This document shows, one piece after another, positions 34,130-41,148 of a stretch of 64,000 nucleotides of DNA. Source of the stretch: Candidatus Edwardsbacteria bacterium (GTDB taxonomy: Bacteria > Edwardsbacteria > AC1 > EtOH8); assembly GCA_031082425.1 (NCBI GenBank), contig JAVHLB010000007.1:115500-179499 (forward strand). The letters are read 5' to 3'. A program made the translations under genes and the position numbers. Position 1 is the stretch's first letter. The number at the start of each line of letters is the position of its first letter. The notes beneath the pieces were generated by a model. The model had not been told where the DNA came from. It saw only the letters and a program-made list of their open reading frames with translations, and searched no databases.

Positions 34130-34768
34130 ATGGAAAACTACACCATTCTGGTGGTGGAGGATGAGGCCAACATGGCCCGGCTGCTGGAATTTCAACTGCG
34201 GAAGGCCGGCTATCAGGTGATCCAGGCCCGCGACGGCCAGGACGGCCTGCAGGTGGCCCGGGAGAAACCGGTGGACCTGATCCTGACCGACATCATGATG
34301 CCCATGATGGACGGCTACGAACTGTGCCGGGCCATCAAGAAAAGCCCCGACCTGAAGCACCTCCCGGTGCTGATGCTCTCGGCCAAGATAGACCGGGCCA
34401 GCATCATCCATGGTTATGCGGTGGGCGCCGCCCGTTATCTGACCAAGCCCCTCAAGCGGGAGGAGCTTTACAAGGGCATCGACCTGCGGCTGAAATACGC
34501 CTCCAAGGCCCGGTCCATGCTGGCCCGCAAAGCCAAGGAGTGGTCCGGCAAACTGTCGGTGGTCAACATATTCAAACTGCTGGAATTGTTCTCCGTCGGA
34601 GGCTGGACCGGCCGCATAGAAATAATCAATATCGAAGGACAGCACGGCTGCCTGCACCTGAACCAGGGGGCCATCGAGCACTGCAGCCTGGAGGGGCAGA
34701 TCAATATGTTCAACATATTCGTGGTGCTGTCGTGGGAGCAGGGCTCCTTTGAGGCCACCCGCTATTGA
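34130..34768 (+). CDS. Response regulator with C-terminal DUF4388 (PATAN-like) domain
   Basis: 212 residues from ATG 34130; a strong AGGAGG at about 34120 fixes this start over the earlier ATG at 34025. Receiver domain 1-125: acidic pair Glu10/Asp11, phosphoacceptor Asp54 in LTDIMMPMMDGYE, Ser84 and Lys106 in YLTKPLKREE. A DUF4388-like domain follows (about 140-210: GKLSVVNIFKLLELFSVGGW, GCLHLNQGAIEHCSLEG). Such proteins typically act in gliding, polarity or adaptive signalling, by protein interaction rather than DNA binding. No histidine kinase is adjacent. Divergent from radC. Confidence 0.9.
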   Translation: MENYTILVVEDEANMARLLEFQLRKAGYQVIQARDGQDGLQVAREKPVDLILTDIMMPMMDGYELCRAIKKSPDLKHLPVLMLSAKIDRASIIHGYAVGAARYLTKPLKREELYKGIDLRLKYASKARSMLARKAKEWSGKLSVVNIFKLLELFSVGGWTGRIEIINIEGQHGCLHLNQGAIEHCSLEGQINMFNIFVVLSWEQGSFEATRY

Positions 34769-34805
34769 TCCCCTCCCGGTGCGCCGCTGTCCGCTCTGGG
34801 TAAAG

Positions 34806-35513
34806 TTACCTTGCCAGGGCTTTCTGTCTTAAGCCCTCGGGAAATTTTTCTATGGCGTACCTCAATGCCGTCCGCGGCATTTCCTTTTTATTCTCGATCA
34901 CGTAGCCAAAGACCTCGCGTTGGTGATAATCCCCGGCCACCTTCAGCATCCAGCCGTAGCCCTTCTGCACCAGATCCGCTTTATCCGGCAAAAGGATGTC
35001 AGCCGTCTTGAAGGCCTCTTTAAGGAAAACTCCCCGGCGCAAACCGTAGATCAGAGCCACGCCCGAGGCCCGGCGCATCCACCACTTGGGCGATCCGGCC
35101 CACTTTAGGACCCGGGGGGCATACTCCGGATGATGATATAGAAAATATCCCAAGGCATGGGTACAGAGATCGTCCACCCCGCCCCAATCCGGGGCGTATT
35201 TTTTTAGCCATTTTTCGTACCGGGAGAAATCGCCGGGCTGGTATCTCTTCCTTGATCGGTAAGCCCAGTCGAAGGCAATGGTCCGCTCCTCGCTGAGGCC
35301 GGATCCCAGCAGGTGGCCGCATAGTTTGAAAATATCGTCCCTGGGCCGGTCCTTGATGGCGGCGTAATATTTTTGGGAGATCTTTCGGACCGCCGGGGTC
35401 CTGACCCCGTAAAGTTTGATCCCCTCCTTGAAAAAGGCCTGGATCGCCCGGCGGTATCTTTCATCGCTGCCGGCTTTCAGTTCCTTTCGCATCCCCGTTA
35501 CCAGTCTTTTCAT
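34806..35513 (-). CDS. AlkD-like DNA alkylation repair protein
   Basis: 235 residues of HEAT-like helical repeats, with the family start ELKAGSDERYRRAIQAFFK, GVRTPAVRKISQKYY near 37-51 and WAGSPKWWMRRASGVALIYGLR near 140-161. AlkD removes positively charged alkylated bases such as N7-methylguanine and N3-methyladenine. A Trp/Asp/Arg pocket is plausible (VDDLCTHALGYFLY; WWMRR) but cannot be assigned to a structure here. Its ATG overlaps the stop of the membrane-protein gene (35510-35513, ATGA). Last gene of a three-gene unit headed by an alkyltransferase-like protein. Confidence 0.88.
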   Translation of the reverse strand: MKRLVTGMRKELKAGSDERYRRAIQAFFKEGIKLYGVRTPAVRKISQKYYAAIKDRPRDDIFKLCGHLLGSGLSEERTIAFDWAYRSRKRYQPGDFSRYEKWLKKYAPDWGGVDDLCTHALGYFLYHHPEYAPRVLKWAGSPKWWMRRASGVALIYGLRRGVFLKEAFKTADILLPDKADLVQKGYGWMLKVAGDYHQREVFGYVIENKKEMPRTALRYAIEKFPEGLRQKALAR

Positions 35514-36010
35514 TTCCCATCCCCGGCGCCGATCACCCGGCTGATCATTTTGCCATCGCCATTGTACAGATCGGTGGACATAAGATTGGTGGCCGGGTCA
35601 AGGTAATTCACCCTGCGGGAATAGCCTTTCCGGGCGGCGAACTCCGGCCGGTAAAAGTGCTCCACCCGGCTGGTGCTGCCGCCGGAGTACGGCAGGTGGT
35701 AATAGTTTATTATCTTGTAGCAGCCGGTCCTGCGGCTGTAGGGTTCGGCAAGGAATATCCGGGTCTCCTTGATTTTCCTCTTCAAATCGAAGAGATCGTT
35801 TATGTAGAGACATTTGTCCCCGTGCGCCGGGTCGCCCCGATAGGAGATGCTGATGGTCCTTCCGCCGTAGATGTTGTCCCGGTCGATGACCCTGACCCGG
35901 CTGTTGGGCAGGCGGCTTCCGGCCAGCATCAGGGAAGATATGAAGACCAGCCCCAGCAGGAAATGCAGGTAAAAGAAAGGCGGCCGTATCTTGTGTTTTA
36001 TGATCCTCAC
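35510..36010 (-). CDS. Membrane-anchored protein of unknown function in a DNA-alkylation repair operon
   Basis: 166 residues from a GTG at 36010 that overlaps the stop of the upstream gene (GTGA). Upstream codons of the same frame look like the antisense of that gene and are excluded. One TM segment at about 13-30 (FFYLHFLLGLVFISSLMLAG), then a soluble domain of about 130 residues with repeated charged strands (RVIDRDNIYGGRTISISYRG, DLFDLKRKIKETR, YSRRTGCYKIINYYHLPY). No motif recognised; probably outside the membrane or periplasmic. It is wedged between two alkylation-repair genes with four-base overlaps on both sides. Confidence 0.72.
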   Translation of the reverse strand: MRIIKHKIRPPFFYLHFLLGLVFISSLMLAGSRLPNSRVRVIDRDNIYGGRTISISYRGDPAHGDKCLYINDLFDLKRKIKETRIFLAEPYSRRTGCYKIINYYHLPYSGGSTSRVEHFYRPEFAARKGYSRRVNYLDPATNLMSTDLYNGDGKMISRVIGAGDGK

Positions 36011-36309
36011 GCCTGCCACCGGTGCCTTTCCAGGTCCACCCGGCCGTAAAGATCGAACTCCACCCCTTCGCTCTCCAGCCTGGCCCGCTGTTCCTCGCAG
36101 CCCTGGCCGGGCTTTAATGAGATCATCCCCTGGCCGTTTATCACCCGGTGCCAGGGAAGCTTTTCCTTGCCCGAGCTGGAATGGAGCAGCCAGATCACCG
36201 CCCTTGCCCCCCGGGGGTTGCCGGCCAGGGCTGCGATCTGCCCGTAGGTGGCCACCTTGCCGCACGGGATGCGTTTGATGACGGAGATTATTTGGGAGGA
36301 GAATGTCAT
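36007..36309 (-). CDS. Alkyltransferase-like protein (ATL)
   Basis: 100 residues, the size of ATL proteins. Shows the MGMT C-terminal fold: IPCGKVATYGQIAALAGNPR near 14-33 and KLPWHRVINGQGMISL near 49-64. The active-site PCHRV of true O6-alkylguanine methyltransferases is PWHRV here, so Cys is replaced by Trp. ATLs bind O6-alkylguanine and hand the lesion to nucleotide excision repair instead of repairing it. Heads an operon with a membrane protein and an AlkD-like glycosylase. Confidence 0.93.
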   Translation of the reverse strand: MTFSSQIISVIKRIPCGKVATYGQIAALAGNPRGARAVIWLLHSSSGKEKLPWHRVINGQGMISLKPGQGCEEQRARLESEGVEFDLYGRVDLERHRWQA

Positions 36310-36319
36310 GTGATTATCC

Positions 36320-36356
36320 TTTTGTAGGGGCAGGTTTAAAACCTGCCCCTACAAAA
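36320..36356. repeat. 37-bp perfect palindrome upstream of the ATL gene
   Basis: Arms TTTTGTAGGGGCAGGTTT (36320-36337) and AAACCTGCCCCTACAAAA (36339-36356) around one A. A REP-like/MITE-like unit or a strong hairpin in the ATL 5' region. Confidence 0.65.
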
Positions 36357-36395
36357 TTTTATTCTCTTAACAAATGTTGTTATCTGGTATAACCT

Positions 36396-36430
36396 AAAAG
36401 CGGCGACCGGATCAATTCCAATCGCCGCTT
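36396..36430 (-). terminator. Terminator after slipin
   Basis: Stem AAGCGGCGA (36399-36407) and TCGCCGCTT (36422-36430); on the minus strand the stem is followed by TTTTAGG. Confidence 0.7.
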
Positions 36431-36441
36431 ATTTATTTTTC

Positions 36442-37203
36442 TTAATCTTTTTTCGCGTTCCTGTCAATTATCTGGGTGAAATACTTCATGAACTCTATCG
36501 GCAGGGGGAAGATGATGGTGGAATTCTTCTCCACCGCGATCTCGGTCAGGGTCTGCAGGTAGCGCAGCTGCACGGTAACCGGCTCGGTGGCCATCACCGT
36601 GGCGGCGTCCCTCAGCTTGCTGGAGGCCTGGAACTCGCCGTCGGCGTGGATCACCTTGGCCCGGCGCTCGCGCTCGGCTTCGGCCTGCTTGGCCATGGCC
36701 CGCCTCATGCCCTCCGGCAGGTCCACATCCTTGACCTCCACCGCTGACACTTTGATGCCCCAGGGGTCGGTCCGCTCGTCGATCACCTTCTGCAGGGTCT
36801 GGTTGATCTTCTCCCGGTTGGAGAGCAGGTCGTCCAGCTCGTGTTCGCCCAGGATGGAGCGCAGGGTGGTCTGGCCCATCTGGCTGGTGGCGTACATGTA
36901 GTCCTCCACTGCAATGATGGCCTTGTCCGGCATGAACACCTGGAAGTACATCACGGCGTTGACCTTAACCGAGACGTTGTCCTTGGTGATCACCTCCTGG
37001 GCCGGCACGTCCAGGGCGATGGTGCGCAGGGTGACCTTGACCATCTTTTCGAACAGCGGGATCAGGATGATCAGTCCCGGACCCCGGGTGCCCACGTAGC
37101 GGCCCAGCCGGAAGACCACGCCCCGCTCGTATTCCCGCAGGATCTTGAAGGTGTTGAGCAGGATGAACAGGATAAAGATGATCAGAACTATGGTACCGGT
37201 CAT
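36442..37203 (-). CDS. Slipin (stomatin/SPFH-domain membrane protein)
   Basis: 253 residues. TM anchor at about 2-18, then the SPFH domain: YERGVVFRLGRYVGTRGPGL near 25-44, PLFEKMVKVTLRTIALDVPAQEV, DNVSVKVNAVMYFQV and SALS-like MGQTTLRSILGEHELDDLLS, plus a C-terminal coiled coil (EAERERRAKVIHADGEFQAS). Slipins oligomerise in the membrane and are nearly always paired with NfeD proteins. Here nfeD is upstream on the same strand but separated by a four-helix-bundle gene with inverted repeats. Confidence 0.94.
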   Translation of the reverse strand: MTGTIVLIIFILFILLNTFKILREYERGVVFRLGRYVGTRGPGLIILIPLFEKMVKVTLRTIALDVPAQEVITKDNVSVKVNAVMYFQVFMPDKAIIAVEDYMYATSQMGQTTLRSILGEHELDDLLSNREKINQTLQKVIDERTDPWGIKVSAVEVKDVDLPEGMRRAMAKQAEAERERRAKVIHADGEFQASSKLRDAATVMATEPVTVQLRYLQTLTEIAVEKNSTIIFPLPIEFMKYFTQIIDRNAKKD

Positions 37204-37236
37204 GGCTTTTCTCCTTTATAAATGTTGATTATTTTA

Positions 37237-37685
37237 AGCGTTTAGCGTAAAGCGCTTAGCGTTAAGGTTCTTTTTGTCTCAGACCAACGATCATTTTCCA
37301 AAGCATTCTTCCGACTTCCTGCGATAGAGAATATAAACTTGTAAAACCCTTTTCCTTTAAATAGCCTATATCCTTCGAAAGCATCAATTGTGTCTGTAGT
37401 TCTGCCAGCGATCCGTTTGCCGTATAAAGAAATTGGATATATTCCTTGCGGTTTTTACGCGCATACCCCTCGGCAATATTTGAGGGAATCGAAACCGAAC
37501 ACCTCCTGATCTGGGAGGTCAGACCGAAATTTTCCTGACTGGGAAACTCTTTGGATATTTTATAAACCTCAACACATAATTTGTATGACTTTTGCCAAAC
37601 GATAAGGTCGGTAAAGCTTTTAGTATTATACATGCATTTCTCCGTTCCCTATCCCCTATTCGCTATACGCTTTCCGCTACTCGCT
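37237..37685 (-). mobile_element. Candidate IVS-like element (S23 family) with imperfect inverted repeats
   Basis: The S23/four-helix-bundle gene at 37262-37633 is bounded by 25-bp inverted repeats: 37237-37261 (AGCGTTTAGCGTAAAGCG...) and 37661-37685 read on the minus strand (AGCGAGTAGCGGAAAGCG...), identical at 20 of 25 positions. The right arm also includes the last codons and stop of nfeD. The element separates nfeD from slipin, two genes normally adjacent. Confidence 0.55.
37262..37633 (-). CDS. Four-helix-bundle protein of the 23S rRNA IVS (S23) family
   Basis: 123 residues. Contains DLIVWQKSYKLCVEVYKISK, FPSQENFGLTSQIRRCSVSI, PSNIAEGYARKNRKEYIQF and LAELQTQLMLSKDIGYL, the hallmarks of the S23 family originally found within intervening sequences of 23S rRNA genes. 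Four helices are predicted, forming a pentamer in solved relatives. Function is unknown. Here it lies between nfeD and slipin rather than in rRNA, flanked by the inverted repeats described at 37237-37685. Confidence 0.9.
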   Translation of the reverse strand: MYNTKSFTDLIVWQKSYKLCVEVYKISKEFPSQENFGLTSQIRRCSVSIPSNIAEGYARKNRKEYIQFLYTANGSLAELQTQLMLSKDIGYLKEKGFTSLYSLSQEVGRMLWKMIVGLRQKEP

Positions 37686-38951
37686 CTTTATGACCTTCAA
37701 TTTCATCCCCTTCACTTCCACCACTTTTATCTTTGCCCCCTGCGCGATCTCAGCATCCGACCAGGCATTCCAGTGTGTTCCTTCCACAAATACGCTGCCG
37801 CCGTCCTTGTTGACAACCGTCCGGGCATCGCCCTCCCGGCCCAGCAGGCCCTTGTCACCGGAGAACGGCCTGGTCCTTAGTGTTCTAATCGAGAGCCAGA
37901 CCCCGATGATGAAGAAGGCCGCCGTCACCAGCACCACCGGAACGATCACCTGCAGGGAGACCCTCATGGCCGGGTCCGGGGTCTGGAAAAGCATCACCGA
38001 TCCCAAAAACATGGCAACTATACCTCCTATGCTAAGTATTCCGTGCGAGGCTATCTTGACATCCAGGATGAACAGCACAATGGCCAGAATTATCAGCAGC
38101 ATCCCGGCGTAATTGACCGGCAGGGTCTGGAACGAGAAGAAGGCCAGTATCAGGGAGATGGCCCCCACCACCCCGGGAAAGATGGCCCCGGGGTTGGAGA
38201 ACTCAAAATACAGCCCCAGCAGGCCGGCCATGAACAGAATGTAGGCGATATTTGGATTGGAGATGATGGACAGGATCCTGTCCCGCCAGTTCATCTCCAC
38301 CGGGACCTTTTCCGCTCCTTTGGTGTGAAGAACCACCGTATCCTGGCCCATCACCACCTGCCTGCCTTCCAATGAATCCAGCAGCGCTTCGGTATCGTCG
38401 GCGATCAGGTCTATGACCTTTCGCTTGAGGGCCTCCGTCTCGGACAGCGAAACGCTGTGACGGACCGCCGAGTCGGCCCAGGCGATGTTGCGGCCCCGCT
38501 TCTGGGCGATGGAGCGGATGTAGGCCGCGGCGTCGTTGGTCACCTTGCCGGACATGGTGCTGTCCATCTGCCCGGTGCCGACGGACACCGGGTGGGCCGC
38601 CCCAATGCTGCTGCCCGGCGACATGGCCGCCACCTGTGAGGCCATCGTGATGAAGGCCCCGGCCGAGGCCGCCCGTGATCCCTGGGGAGCCACGAACACC
38701 ACCACCGGAACCTCGGAGGCCATGATGGCCTTGATCACCTGGCGCATGGACTGGTCCAGCCCTCCGGGGGTGTCCATCTCTATGATCAGGCATTCCGCCT
38801 TTTCGGTTTGGGCCTTTTCTATGGTTTGCACCATGAAACGGGCCGAGGCCGGGCTGATGGCGTCCTCCACCCGGATGATCATCACCTGGGAGGCCTGGGC
38901 AATGCCCGTAACAATGGACAACAAAATTAGAACGCAGGCAAACTTCTTCAT
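37677..38951 (-). CDS. nfeD: NfeD-family serine protease/ClpP-class membrane protein
   Basis: 424 residues from ATG 38951, preceded by AAAGGAG at a good distance; an earlier ATG (38981) is less likely. Signal peptide 1-20, then a ClpP-class protease domain (about 25-230) with CLIIEMDTPGGLDQSMRQV, a Ser in GSRAASAGAFITMASQVAAM and a Lys in KGRN-like IAQKRGRN, four to five TM helices (about 240-350) and a C-terminal OB-fold NfeD domain (LLGREGDARTVVNKDGGSVFVEGTHWNA). It works with slipin (stomatin). The stop lies inside the right arm of the IVS-like element. Confidence 0.93.
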   Translation of the reverse strand: MKKFACVLILLSIVTGIAQASQVMIIRVEDAISPASARFMVQTIEKAQTEKAECLIIEMDTPGGLDQSMRQVIKAIMASEVPVVVFVAPQGSRAASAGAFITMASQVAAMSPGSSIGAAHPVSVGTGQMDSTMSGKVTNDAAAYIRSIAQKRGRNIAWADSAVRHSVSLSETEALKRKVIDLIADDTEALLDSLEGRQVVMGQDTVVLHTKGAEKVPVEMNWRDRILSIISNPNIAYILFMAGLLGLYFEFSNPGAIFPGVVGAISLILAFFSFQTLPVNYAGMLLIILAIVLFILDVKIASHGILSIGGIVAMFLGSVMLFQTPDPAMRVSLQVIVPVVLVTAAFFIIGVWLSIRTLRTRPFSGDKGLLGREGDARTVVNKDGGSVFVEGTHWNAWSDAEIAQGAKIKVVEVKGMKLKVIKSE

Positions 38952-39005
38952 ATCATCTCCTTTAACTACAGTATGCCGCATACAGTATACTGTATACCGG
39001 GAACG

Positions 39006-39779
39006 CTAGTACTGAAAATGCTTGATCTTTTCGCCCTTCTGCCCGATGTCGGTCATGCTTTCGATCCCGATCTCCAGGTGCAGCTTGCTGAATCTTTTGG
39101 TCACCTCCCGATCGCTCTTCTCGGTCTTGATCCCGTGGGGCACCATGGGAATGTCCGACACCATCAGCAGGGCGCCCCGGGCGATCTGGTTGGCGTGGCC
39201 CACGATGAACAGGGTGGCGGTCTCCATGTCGATGCCGATGGCGGTCAGCTTCCGCAAATACCTCTTGAATTCGGCGTCCCATTCCCACACCCGGCGGTTG
39301 GTGGTGTAGATCACCCCGGTGCGGTAGTCCAGCTTCCGCTGTTTGAGCTTGTCGGAGACGAATTTGTGCAGTTTGAAAGACGGCAGGGCCGGCACCTCAT
39401 GCGGCAGGTAATCGTTGCTGGTCCCCTCGCCCCGGATGGCCCCGATGGGCAGGATGAAATGCCCCAGCTCGGTGGTCTTTTTAAGCCCGCCGCATTTTCC
39501 CAGGAACAGCACCCCCTTGGGATGGCGGGCCACCAGCAGGTCCATCACTGTGGCGATGTTGGGGCTGCCCATGCCGAAATTCACTATCGACAAGCCGGCC
39601 GTGTTGGTGGCGGCCTGCATGGGGCGCCCCAGTCCCTTGATCTCGCAGTTGAACCGCTCGGCGAAGCTCTGGATGTAGTCGTCGAAATTGGTGAGCAGTA
39701 TATAGTCGCCGAATTCGTTCAGCTCCATGCCGGTGTAGCGGGGCAGCCAGTTCTTGGCAATGTCCAGTTTTGTTTTCAT
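39006..39779 (-). CDS. amn: AMP nucleosidase (short form)
   Basis: 257 residues, nucleoside-phosphorylase fold. Residues NFDDYIQSFAERFNCEIKG near 30-48, LSIVNFGMGSPNIATVMDLL near 63-82, LFLGKCGGLKKTTELGHFIL near 90, GIDMETATLFIVGHANQIARGALL and VSDIPMVPHGIKTEKSD near 208. The short form lacks the N-terminal regulatory domain of the E. coli Amn. It hydrolyses AMP to adenine and ribose 5-phosphate; close relatives act on other purine nucleosides, so specificity is inferred. It is upstream of nfeD on the same strand but 54 bases apart. Confidence 0.9.
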   Translation of the reverse strand: MKTKLDIAKNWLPRYTGMELNEFGDYILLTNFDDYIQSFAERFNCEIKGLGRPMQAATNTAGLSIVNFGMGSPNIATVMDLLVARHPKGVLFLGKCGGLKKTTELGHFILPIGAIRGEGTSNDYLPHEVPALPSFKLHKFVSDKLKQRKLDYRTGVIYTTNRRVWEWDAEFKRYLRKLTAIGIDMETATLFIVGHANQIARGALLMVSDIPMVPHGIKTEKSDREVTKRFSKLHLEIGIESMTDIGQKGEKIKHFQY

Positions 39780-39869
39780 AAATTCACGCCTTTCGTTGTA
39801 AATATATTACTGTAAATCATATCCAATATCAAGTGTAAAGTTACAAATAAAATCAGTCCTGGCCAACAG

Positions 39870-39901
39870 AAAGCCCCATATCATAACTGATACGGGGCTT
39901 T
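39870..39901 (-). terminator. Terminator after lpxA
   Basis: AAAGCCCC...ATATCA (39870-39883) pairs with TGATAC...GGGGCTTT (39888-39901), one mismatch. Lies 16 bases downstream of the lpxA stop. T run on the minus strand is short. Confidence 0.6.
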
Positions 39902-39917
39902 GACGGTCCGGAAGGCT

Positions 39918-40694
39918 CTATTTGGTTATTCCCCGGGCCGAGCTTTCGATGAACTCCACGATGTGCCTGATCTCCGGGGACATCGGCAGGCTTTCTTTGA
40001 TGCGGCTCAGGGCCTGGGTGGTGTTCAACTTGGAGCGGAAGATAAGGCGGTAGGCTTTCTCTATCTGGTCCCGTTGCTCCTGGCTGAAGCCGCGGCGGGC
40101 CAGGCCGACCGAGTTAAGCCCGTACATGCCCAGGGGATTGCCGAAGGCCTTGGTGTAGGGCAGCACGTCCTTCTGGACGGCGGAGGAACCCCCGATCATG
40201 CAGTAGCAGCCCACCCGGGAGAACTGGTGCACGGGGGTCAGTCCGCCGATGATGGCGAAATCCTCCACCGTCACATGGCCGGCCAGGGTGGCGGAGTTGG
40301 CCAGGATGACATTGTTTCCCACCGTGCATTCGTGGGCGATGTGGCAGTAGGCCATCAGGAAACAGTTGTCCCCCACCAGGGTGACATCCCCCTCGTCGGT
40401 GGAGAGATTGATGGTGACATATTCACGGATCACGGTATTCTGGCCTATCTTTACCGTGGTCCGGCCGCCCTTGAACTTGAGGTCCTGGGGGTCGCCGCCC
40501 AAAGAGGCCCCGTGCCACACCCGGCAGCCCTGGCCCAGCTCGGTCCAGCGGTGGATGGCCACCGAGGAGCCGATGATACAGTTGTCGCCGATGACGCATT
40601 CCGGCCCGATGATGCTGTGGGGGCCGACCTCCACTTCGCTGCCTATCTTGGCCGACGGGTCTATGATTGCAGTGGGATGGATTTTAATGGACAT
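39918..40694 (-). CDS. lpxA: Acyl-ACP--UDP-N-acetylglucosamine O-acyltransferase (LpxA)
   Basis: First step of lipid A synthesis, cytoplasmic. 258 residues of hexapeptide repeats forming a left-handed beta-helix (residues about 5-185) and a helical C-terminus. Motifs: IHPTAIIDPSAKIG, YCHIAHECTVGNNVILAN (His of HECTVG is the expected catalytic base), GGLTPVHQFSRVG and AFGNPLGMYGLNSVGLARRG with a C-terminal TTQALSRIKESL. Downstream of a small zinc-ribbon gene and lpxC-fabZ, all on the minus strand, with a terminator behind. Confidence 0.97.
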   Translation of the reverse strand: MSIKIHPTAIIDPSAKIGSEVEVGPHSIIGPECVIGDNCIIGSSVAIHRWTELGQGCRVWHGASLGGDPQDLKFKGGRTTVKIGQNTVIREYVTINLSTDEGDVTLVGDNCFLMAYCHIAHECTVGNNVILANSATLAGHVTVEDFAIIGGLTPVHQFSRVGCYCMIGGSSAVQKDVLPYTKAFGNPLGMYGLNSVGLARRGFSQEQRDQIEKAYRLIFRSKLNTTQALSRIKESLPMSPEIRHIVEFIESSARGITK

Positions 40695-40787
40695 GTTCTA
40701 AATGATATAAAAGTTGTAATTATTGTAAAGAGTGAAAAGACGGTGAAAGATAAAATAATTATATGTCAGGTTTGTTTATGGCACAGC

Positions 40788-40997
40788 TTACATATCGATA
40801 ATAAATTTACGGCAGGGCTGACACATATTTGCCCCAACTTTGGGTCTTCCGAACCCTGCAAATTCGCCCAATTTAATGCTGCCTATGGCCCAAAGCCCAA
40901 GCAACAAACTTTTTTCTTCCGGCAGCCATTTCAACTTATATCTGTCTCCATATATGTAACCCCTGACCATTTCTGCCTTGCAATAAGGGCATTTCAT
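40788..40997 (-). CDS. Small zinc-ribbon-like protein (DUF6487-like)
   Basis: 69 residues. Cys3/Cys6 at the N-terminus (MKCPYCKAEMVRGYIYG) and Cys59/Cys62 near the C-terminus (MCQPCRKFI) could bind one zinc. Residues RGYIYGDRYKLKWLPE match a family of short bacterial PF20097-type proteins from memory. No TM segment is certain, though LLLGLWAIGSIKLG is fairly hydrophobic. Lies between lpxC-fabZ and lpxA, but with gaps of about 90 and 150 bases it may be independent. Function unknown. Confidence 0.72.
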   Translation of the reverse strand: MKCPYCKAEMVRGYIYGDRYKLKWLPEEKSLLLGLWAIGSIKLGEFAGFGRPKVGANMCQPCRKFIIDM

Positions 40998-41148
40998 TTC
41001 GATCTAGTCCCCCAAATAATCATTTAAAAGAAGCACAATATTAAGTGTTCGCTGTGGGAATTGTCTTGTTTGGCATGTTGGCAAATATGGTTTTAAAAGA
41101 TTTTATTTGTTTGAACGTTTTAAACGCCTCAAACTTTTTAAACCGTCG

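Noticed and set aside
35510..36265. Longer version of the membrane protein starting upstream in the ATL gene
   Set aside because: The first 85 codons are the antisense-frame reading of the ATL gene; the GTG at 36010 with GTGA overlap fits better.
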